Origin: Thalassotalea profundi
Lineage (GTDB): Bacteria > Pseudomonadota > Gammaproteobacteria > Enterobacterales > Alteromonadaceae
NCBI RefSeq assembly: GCF_014653195.1
Contig: NZ_BNAH01000004.1
Location: 235,959 to 299,958 of the forward strand
Direction of reading: 5' to 3'
DNA: 64,000 nucleotides
Shown: in pieces, positions 57,964 to 64,000 of the stretch
How positions within the stretch are numbered: position 1 is the stretch's first letter
Layout: each line of letters begins with the position of its first letter
Position numbers and translations under genes: made by a program
The notes under the pieces: model-generated
What the model saw: only the letters and a program-made list of their open reading frames with translations
The model's database searches: none
Told to the model about the DNA's origin: nothing

Positions 57964-59946
57964 TTAAACATTAACTTGGCGCTTTATTATATCGCGGATA
58001 ATAAAGCGATTAGGCGCCAAATTAAATAGCATCTGGTTATCTACAGGATAAGGTTGACCACATAAATCCGCGGCAAGAATTTCAGCAAGCAATGGCGCTG
58101 TGCATAACCCTCGCGCACCTAAACCCGTTAAAGTATATAAATTATCGATACATGGTGCTGGGGTATTAAAACGCCAGTTTTTATCTTTTGCTAAATGCGC
58201 ATATGTCTTTTTATGGGCGTCAATATCGGGCATCGCACCTACTACGGGCAGATGATCTGGTGTCATACACCTTAAACGAGCTTTACTTGATGCCACATGA
58301 TTTAATTGCCAATCGGTGAGACCAGGTAAGCATTTATTAAGCATATTCAAGTTATATTCATCATCAATTTCCTTTTCTTGCATATCAAATGAATCTTTAT
58401 CAAAGGTTGCTCCAATGCAATGTAGACCTTTATTTTCAGGCGTTAAATAGCCTTTATGACAAATAACTGTCGATAGTTTTCCTATGTTTACATTACTATG
58501 CATCGCGCTTATTTGCCCTCTTACCGAGGTTAAAGGCAAGGTTTTATTTACATTTAAAGGAATTGCTTCAGCACCGCCTGTAAGTATAACAACATGCGCA
58601 TGAATAGCCCCTTCATTGGTATTAATTTGCCATTTTTTATCATCAAGTTGTGTTAATTCGGTAACTTCAATATTGTTTTTTATTCTTAGATTATTAGTGT
58701 CATTGGCCGCTTTAAAAAGTTGTTTTACAAGTTCAGCAGGAGCGATCCAACCAGCGCGTGGCATAAATAAGCCACCGTAAGCTAAGGGTAAATTAGCTAG
58801 CTTACTTGCTTGTTGGCTATTGACACTATGTATTAATGACTTTGGCCAAGCTTTATTTTGGCTAAATATTTCTTGCCTTTTTATTAAAGAATCTTTGTAA
58901 GCAATGTCTAATAACCCACACCAACTATGACTAAAGTGATATCCGTTTTCTAGTAACTGGTGATAAAAACTAATCGCATATTCAAAGGCTTGATGATAAA
59001 AAAGGCTTATATCGTCTTGCTGCTGATGTAGTAATGGAAATAATGCACCTATTTTATTACTTGAAGCGCCTTGAGCTACCGTTGAGTCTTTACACAGCAG
59101 GGTAACTTTCACACCTTGTTGTGTTAAAGCGTATGCGGCACAAGCAGAAGCAATACCACCACCAATGATTGTTGCAAACTGTGGTTTAACAATTTTTGGG
59201 CGAAGTTGGTAAGCCTTACCTAAGTTATTACCTTGTTGAAAAATGCCTATTAAAATTTCTTTCTTCTGGCCTATGTAGGTTTTTCTTGCAAGCCTAAAAC
59301 CGGCATCAATTAGCTTTCTTCTAACGTGTCCGGCTACGGTAAATGTACTGATACTCGCTTGTGGCTTGGAAAGCCGAGCAATTTGTTCAAATAACGCTAC
59401 TTGCCACATTTGTGGGTTTTTTGCAGGGGAAAAACCATCTAAGTACCAAGCATCGACTAGTCCGTTTCTAGTAGTGTGAAGTTGTGAAAAACCACTGGTA
59501 GCATCTTGAAATAACAAGGTGAGTTTTACTCTACCACCTAATAGTTCAATTGTGCATTGGGGTGAAAATGTCTCGGGGTAATGCTCAAGTAGCAAAGCTG
59601 CTTCTTTAGATAAAGTTGGAAAACTGGCTAATGAACGTTGTATTTGTTCCCGAGTTAATGGGGTAATCTCTGCGCTAATAAAATGTAAATTAGTTTGTGG
59701 TAATTGTTTATATAGCGATATAAATAGCTTTAAAGTGAGCAAAAAATTTAGTCCAGTACCAAAGCCTGTTTCACCAATGGTAAAGGTGCCTATACTGTTG
59801 AGTAACTTCTGCTGAATGTTATTGCCTTGAATGAAAACCTCACTACTTTGTTGGTAGCCAGATTCTGTATCAAAATAAATATCACTGAATTCTTCTGAGT
59901 AAGGGGAGCCGTCTGCTCTAAAACTTATGTTTGGGTTATTGATCAC
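57964..59946 (-). CDS. mnmC: MnmC, bifunctional tRNA methylaminomethyluridine enzyme
   Basis: MnmC finishes the mnm5U34 (or mnm5s2U34) modification of wobble uridine. The 660-residue product has both parts: the N-terminal methyltransferase (GETGFGTGLNFLLTLKLF, WYLDGFSPAKNPQMW) and the C-terminal FAD oxidase (ATIIGGGIASACAAYALTQQ, LTGLGARGLCTAPLLAEILA). E. coli MnmC is 668 residues. The start is a GTG at 59944-59946 on the minus strand with only a weak GGT upstream. It lies between yfcL and fabB in the conserved order. Confidence 0.95.
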   Translation of the reverse strand: MINNPNISFRADGSPYSEEFSDIYFDTESGYQQSSEVFIQGNNIQQKLLNSIGTFTIGETGFGTGLNFLLTLKLFISLYKQLPQTNLHFISAEITPLTREQIQRSLASFPTLSKEAALLLEHYPETFSPQCTIELLGGRVKLTLLFQDATSGFSQLHTTRNGLVDAWYLDGFSPAKNPQMWQVALFEQIARLSKPQASISTFTVAGHVRRKLIDAGFRLARKTYIGQKKEILIGIFQQGNNLGKAYQLRPKIVKPQFATIIGGGIASACAAYALTQQGVKVTLLCKDSTVAQGASSNKIGALFPLLHQQQDDISLFYHQAFEYAISFYHQLLENGYHFSHSWCGLLDIAYKDSLIKRQEIFSQNKAWPKSLIHSVNSQQASKLANLPLAYGGLFMPRAGWIAPAELVKQLFKAANDTNNLRIKNNIEVTELTQLDDKKWQINTNEGAIHAHVVILTGGAEAIPLNVNKTLPLTSVRGQISAMHSNVNIGKLSTVICHKGYLTPENKGLHCIGATFDKDSFDMQEKEIDDEYNLNMLNKCLPGLTDWQLNHVASSKARLRCMTPDHLPVVGAMPDIDAHKKTYAHLAKDKNWRFNTPAPCIDNLYTLTGLGARGLCTAPLLAEILAADLCGQPYPVDNQMLFNLAPNRFIIRDIIKRQVNV

Positions 59947-60333
59947 AACTTATACCAATTGAACTAATTTATTGATCACTTAGCGAGAATTAAAAGGCTT
60001 AGAGGCAAGGCATTGATTGTAGGTAATGGCTGTTCGCTTGTCAAAATTAATAACACAGTCTGTAAGCCTTTAATACTCAGCTCTGAGAGGTTTTTTGTCC
60101 ACAGATCACAGTACCCAATAAATGAAATATATAATTGAACGGATAACAAAGATACAGCAAGTAAATAGGTAAACTTCAATAACCAGATTAACCTTCGTTT
60201 GTTTGTTTAACGCTCACGAATACAACTTTGATTTGGTTAATAAATAGTCTGTTTAGTATTAAGACAAATTTTACTATATCACTGTGATTATTTTACCTAT
60301 AATTGAGTTTCTTTGTCATGGTTTGCGAAAATC

Positions 60334-60351
60334 AGTGTACAAGTGTACGCT
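60334..60351. promoter_or_regulatory. FabR-like operator upstream of fabB
   Basis: AGTGTACAAGTGTACGCT is a nearly perfect inverted repeat of the type bound by the unsaturated fatty acid repressor FabR at fabA and fabB in E. coli (AGCGTACA-N2-TGT core). It ends 75 bases before the fabB start. Regulation is inferred; fabR is not in the window. Confidence 0.6.
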
Positions 60352-60362
60352 GGACAGACCAG
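60350..60362. promoter_or_regulatory. FadR-like site overlapping the FabR-like site
   Basis: CTGGACAGACCAG keeps the TGG-N5-CCA core of FadR sites, with one inner deviation from CTGGTCNGACCAG. In E. coli FadR activates fabA and fabB from similar positions next to the FabR site. It is adjacent to, and overlaps by two bases, the FabR-like operator. Confidence 0.5.
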
Positions 60363-60426
60363 TATGATGGGTAAATATCTGTATGATACGCCCGTATTTT
60401 TTAAAATTTATTAGATGGTAAGTTGA

Positions 60427-61638
60427 ATGAAACGTGTCGTAATCACCGGTTTAGGTATTGTCTCTAGTATTGGCAACAACGCAGAAGAAGTATTAGCCTC
60501 ATTAAAAGCAGGGCGTTCAGGGATCACAAAATCTGAAAGCTTTGAAGAAAAAGGACTTCGTAGTCAAGTTTGGGGTAATCCAACACTTGATACAAAAGAA
60601 CATATTGATCGTAAAGCGCTTCGCTTTATGGGTGATGCAGCAGGTTATGCTTATGTTGCTATGCAAGAAGCTATCACCGATGCTAAATTAACGGATGATC
60701 AAGTATCAAATTTTAGAACAGGTATTGTCGCTGGTTCTGGTGGCGCTTCATCGGATAATGTTGTTCAAGCAGCAGATACTTTACGTGAAAAAGGCGTAAA
60801 GCGTGTAGGTCCTTACGCGGTGCCAAAAACTATGTCGAGCACATGTTCAGCATGTTTAGCTACTCCTTTTAAAATTAAAGGGGTTAATTACTCTATTAGT
60901 TCAGCATGTGCTACGAGTGCGCACTGTATTGGACATGCGGCAGAACTAATACAGCTAGGAAAACAAGATATTGTTTTTGCTGGCGGCGGCGAAGAAGTAG
61001 ATTGGTCATTAGCCATGATGTTTGATGCCATGGGGGCATTATCTTCTAAATATAATGACACACCAGAAAAAGCTTCTCGTACTTATGACGCTAATCGCGA
61101 TGGTTTTGTTATCTCTGGCGGCGGCGGTATGGTTGTTGTTGAAGAATTAGAGCATGCATTAGCACGAGGTGCACACATTTATGCTGAAATAGTGGGCTAT
61201 GGTGCAACTTCAGACGGTTACGATATGGTTGCTCCAAGTGGTGAAGGCGCCGTTCGTTGTATGCAGCAAGCAATGCATGGAGTTGAAGGTAAAGTTGATT
61301 ATTTAAATACGCATGGTACATCGACACCTGTTGGCGATGTTAAAGAGTTGGGAGCTATACAAGAAGTATTTGGTAAAGACTCGCCAGCAATTAGTGCAAC
61401 TAAAGCCATGACAGGTCACGCATTAGGTGCTGCAGGCGTGCACGAAGCTATTTATTCATTATTAATGATGGAAAATAATTTTGTTGCCCCTTCAATTAAT
61501 ATTGAAACACTCGATGAGCAAGCTCAAGGTTTAGATATTGTGACTGAAATGCGTGAAACTGAAATTAACATGGCAATGTCAAATAGCTTCGGTTTTGGTG
61601 GCACCAATGCAACCCTCGTGATGAAAAAATATAAATAA
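60427..61638 (+). CDS. fabB: FabB, beta-ketoacyl-ACP synthase I
   Basis: FabB elongates acyl chains and is needed for unsaturated fatty acid synthesis with FabA. The 403-residue product has the catalytic Cys161 ([10 protein letters not shown]), His296 ([11 protein letters not shown]) and His331 ([10 protein letters not shown]), and ends with [18 protein letters not shown]. The [20 protein letters not shown] segment is typical of FabB rather than FabF. FabR- and FadR-like sites lie upstream. It is followed by a terminator, then pdxB. Confidence 0.97.
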   Translation: MKRVVITGLGIVSSIGNNAEEVLASLKAGRSGITKSESFEEKGLRSQVWGNPTLDTKEHIDRKALRFMGDAAGYAYVAMQEAITDAKLTDDQVSNFRTGIVAGSGGASSDNVVQAADTLREKGVKRVGPYAVPKTMSSTCSACLATPFKIKGVNYSISSACATSAHCIGHAAELIQLGKQDIVFAGGGEEVDWSLAMMFDAMGALSSKYNDTPEKASRTYDANRDGFVISGGGGMVVVEELEHALARGAHIYAEIVGYGATSDGYDMVAPSGEGAVRCMQQAMHGVEGKVDYLNTHGTSTPVGDVKELGAIQEVFGKDSPAISATKAMTGHALGAAGVHEAIYSLLMMENNFVAPSINIETLDEQAQGLDIVTEMRETEINMAMSNSFGFGGTNATLVMKKYK

Positions 61639-61668
61639 CCGTTAACGGTTTACTTAATATTAAGTATT

Positions 61669-61700
61669 AAAGCCGCTAACGAAAGTTAACGGCTTTTTTT
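61669..61700 (+). terminator. Terminator after fabB
   Basis: AGCCGCTAAC, the loop GAAA and GTTAACGGCT pair with one mismatch and are followed by a run of T. Confidence 0.8.
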
Positions 61701-61740
61701 CTATGTGCAACATTATAATAACGTAGTAAATGAAAATTAG

Positions 61741-62862
61741 ATGAATATATTTTACGATGAGAATATGCCATATGCGGCAGATTTTTTTAAAGACATTGGT
61801 CATTTACATCCGTTTGCTGGCCGTACATTATCTGCTGAAGCTATCAAAGAAGCAGACGTATTATTGGTTCGTTCAATCACACAAGTAAATAAAACGTTGC
61901 TTGAAAAAAATACTCGTTTGAAATTTGTTGGTACTGCAACTATTGGTGTTGATCATATTGATCAAGCTTATTTACAACAACGCGGTATAGGCTTTTCATC
62001 ATCTCCTGGTTGTAATGCTATCTCTGTTGCAGAATATGTCCTGAGTAGTTTAGTGATATTAGCAGAGCGCTATTGTTTAACCTTATCTGAGATGACAGTT
62101 GGTATTGTTGGTGCAGGTAATACAGGCAGCAGACTAAGTGAAAAGTTGGATGCATTAGGAATAAAGTACTTGTTATGCGATCCTTTGTTAGCTGAGCAAA
62201 GTTCTGATAAGCGAATCTTTTCCACTTTAGATGAAGTGCTTGCTTGCGATGTAATTTCTTTGCATGTACCTAAAACGATGACAGGTGAGTATGCGACTTA
62301 TCATTTGCTTGACCATGGTCGATTAAGTCAGTTAAGTGACCAGCAAATTTTAATCAATGCATGTCGTGGTGAAGTTATTGATAATAAGGCATTGTTAGCT
62401 TTAAAAAATTCAGGTAGAGAATTCAAATTAGTGCTGGATGTTTGGGAAGATGAACCTAATATTTTGCATGAACTGATCCCTTTTTGTGAAATTTCAACTG
62501 CTCATATTGCTGGTTATAGCTTAGAAGGAAAAGCTCGTGGCACAGAAATGCTCTATCAGGCATTATGTCAACAGCTCGAAATAACACCTAAAAAGCAATT
62601 GAAAAATTACTTAATAGAAGCAAATATCTCTGGTTTAACAATTAATCAGCCATTTAATGAGATATTACTAAACCAATTAGTGAAATTGGTTTACGATGTG
62701 CGTCGAGATGATGGTATATTTCGTCAACAAATTTTTAGTCATGGTTTTGACCATATTCGGAAAAACTATCCTGCTCGTAGAGAGTTTTCCGCAATGAAAA
62801 TAAGTATGACTGAACAGGCAAAGAGTGATGTTTGGTATCACCTTGGATTTAATAACGTTTAA
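61741..62862 (+). CDS. pdxB: PdxB, erythronate-4-phosphate dehydrogenase
   Basis: PdxB oxidises 4-phosphoerythronate in the pyridoxal 5'-phosphate (vitamin B6) pathway. The 373-residue product is close to E. coli (378). It has the D-2-hydroxyacid dehydrogenase fold: MNIFYDENMPYAADFF, the NAD site GIVGAGNTGSRL, catalytic ILINACRGEVIDN, DVWEDEPN and STAHIAGYSLEGKARG, and a C-terminal PdxB dimerisation domain. It follows fabB at 102 bases and precedes asd by 43 bases, as in related species. Confidence 0.95.
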   Translation: MNIFYDENMPYAADFFKDIGHLHPFAGRTLSAEAIKEADVLLVRSITQVNKTLLEKNTRLKFVGTATIGVDHIDQAYLQQRGIGFSSSPGCNAISVAEYVLSSLVILAERYCLTLSEMTVGIVGAGNTGSRLSEKLDALGIKYLLCDPLLAEQSSDKRIFSTLDEVLACDVISLHVPKTMTGEYATYHLLDHGRLSQLSDQQILINACRGEVIDNKALLALKNSGREFKLVLDVWEDEPNILHELIPFCEISTAHIAGYSLEGKARGTEMLYQALCQQLEITPKKQLKNYLIEANISGLTINQPFNEILLNQLVKLVYDVRRDDGIFRQQIFSHGFDHIRKNYPARREFSAMKISMTEQAKSDVWYHLGFNNV

Positions 62863-62905
62863 TGATGAAAAACGTTTAAACACAGTAAAGAGAAGAGAGA
62901 GGGGC

Positions 62906-63925
62906 ATGGCACAAAAATTTGATGTTTGCGTATTAGGAGCAACAGGACTTGTCGGTAAAACCATTATTGAAATTTTGGAACAAAGAGAATTTCCAGTAAA
63001 TAAATTATATCCATTAGCCAGCGCTAGAACTGCAGGTGAAATTATTGAATTTAATGGTGAAAGTGTTGAAGTTATTGATGCAGATACCTTTGATTTTAGC
63101 TTAGCTCAAATTGGTTTCTTCTCAGCAGGTGGCGATATTTCAGCTAAATTTGCCCCAATGGCGGGTGAAGCAGGTTGTATTGTTATCGATAACACTTCTG
63201 AGTTTCGTTATGACGACGATATTCCATTAGTGATCCCAGAAGTTAATCCTCAAGCACTAGCTGATTATCGTAATCGTAATATTATCGCTAACCCTAACTG
63301 CTCAACAATTCAAATGTTAGTGGCACTTAAGCCTATTCATGAAGCTGTAGGTATTGACCGTATTAACGTGTGTACTTATCAATCGGTTTCTGGAGCAGGT
63401 AAAGAAGCAATGGATGAATTAGCTAAACAATGTGCTGATTTATTAAGTGGTAAGCCGGTTGATCCAAAAGTATTTTCTCGTCAAATTGCATTTAACGTTA
63501 TTCCACAAATTGATGTATTCCAAGAAAATGGTTACACCAAAGAAGAAATGAAGATGGTTTGGGAAACGCAGAAGATATTAGGTGATAATAGTGTTCGAGT
63601 TAACCCAACGGCTGTTCGTGTTCCTGTATTTTTTGGTCATGGTGAAGCGGTACATATTGAAACGCGCTCACCTATTTCAGCTGATGAAGTGAAAGAATTA
63701 TTAAAACAAGCACCAGGGATCGAAGTTTGTGAAAATGATGAAGATTTCCCTACACAAATTGGTGAAGCAAGTGGTGTTGATGCAACATTTGTTGGTCGTA
63801 TTCGCGAAGATATCAGTCACAACAATGGCATGAATATGTGGATCGTTGCTGATAACGTGCGTAAAGGTGCAGCAACAAATAGTATTCAAATTGCTGAATT
63901 ACTAATAAAAGATTACTTATCTTAA
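62906..63925 (+). CDS. asd: Aspartate-semialdehyde dehydrogenase
   Basis: Asd makes aspartate semialdehyde for lysine, methionine, threonine and diaminopimelate. The 339-residue product starts MAQKFDVCVLGATGLVGKTI, has the catalytic Cys132 in IIANPNCSTIQM, and YQSVSGAGKEAMDELAKQC. The intact Cys means it is a working Asd and not Usg, the inactive relative that sits after pdxB in E. coli. GAGAGAGG precedes the ATG at 62906, which is preferred to the longer frame from 62825. Confidence 0.94.
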   Translation: MAQKFDVCVLGATGLVGKTIIEILEQREFPVNKLYPLASARTAGEIIEFNGESVEVIDADTFDFSLAQIGFFSAGGDISAKFAPMAGEAGCIVIDNTSEFRYDDDIPLVIPEVNPQALADYRNRNIIANPNCSTIQMLVALKPIHEAVGIDRINVCTYQSVSGAGKEAMDELAKQCADLLSGKPVDPKVFSRQIAFNVIPQIDVFQENGYTKEEMKMVWETQKILGDNSVRVNPTAVRVPVFFGHGEAVHIETRSPISADEVKELLKQAPGIEVCENDEDFPTQIGEASGVDATFVGRIREDISHNNGMNMWIVADNVRKGAATNSIQIAELLIKDYLS

Positions 63926-64000
63926 TCAAGTTAGCTAGGTTCTTTAGCTAAATACCAGATATATTAAAGAAAAATTAAAACTCGTCGTTAAAGTAATGAC

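Noticed and set aside
59976..60179. 67-codon minus-strand ORF with a hydrophobic start
   Set aside because: It starts with TTG, lacks a well-placed ribosome site and shows no recognisable family. It may be part of a repeat. Not called as a gene.

Overview
The window looks like chromosomal DNA of a marine gammaproteobacterium of the order Alteromonadales, most like Colwellia, Thalassotalea and their relatives. This is inferred from gene content and base composition, not from a database search. The DNA is AT-rich. Its gene blocks match those of enteric and marine gammaproteobacteria: pabB-nudL-sdaA, bamE-recN-nadK next to grpE, dnaK-dnaJ, and epmC-yfcL-mnmC-fabB-pdxB-asd. It also carries typical marine genes: a class GN sortase pair, a PEP-CTERM protein, a secreted multidomain nuclease and an Mrp sodium/proton antiporter. 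I saw no rRNA, tRNA, CRISPR array, phage or intact insertion sequence.

Region by region. 1-2450 is a patch of small orphan genes: a truncated membrane protein, a membrane-anchored protein broken by an in-frame TGA, a GFA-fold protein and a lipoprotein. 2500-10300 is mostly metabolic: an RRF-like small protein, cysB, sdaA, nudL, pabB and a class I fumarase. 10300-15150 holds a PEP-CTERM exoprotein and a 1337-residue secreted nuclease with two nuclease domains and a dockerin, separated by a pair of hairpin repeats. 15360-20800 contains rmuC behind a consensus-like LexA box, the Mg2+ transporter mgtE, a zntB-like transporter and two small proteins. 20850-26800 contains a LysR regulator divergent from a rimK / AstE-like / retropepsin-like / mscS cluster, then a second MscS protein and an MlaC-like protein. 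26900-35300 contains rlmD, a diguanylate cyclase, a Yip1 protein, a cytochrome/Vgb-like gene broken by an amber codon, and the sortase with its VIT-VWA substrate.

35600-41200 carries two exported peptidases flanking the tRNA hydroxylase gene miaE, then bamE. 41270-48330 is the stress block: recN with probable SOS boxes, nadK, and grpE, dnaK and dnaJ, the first two with recognisable sigma-32 promoters. 48460-55720 holds an exported protein, an Lrp-type regulator and the six-gene Mrp operon in the group 2 arrangement, with A and B fused. 55880-63925 holds the translation-modification and lipid block: epmC, an ATP-NAD kinase-like gene, yfcL, mnmC, fabB with FabR/FadR-like operators, pdxB and asd.

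No wholly new multi-gene system is obvious. The items most worth a second look are the double-nuclease exoprotein, the RimK / deacylase / protease / channel cluster, the SOS boxes at rmuC and recN, two genes each cut by one stop codon just after the membrane or signal segment, and two small dispersed repeat families.
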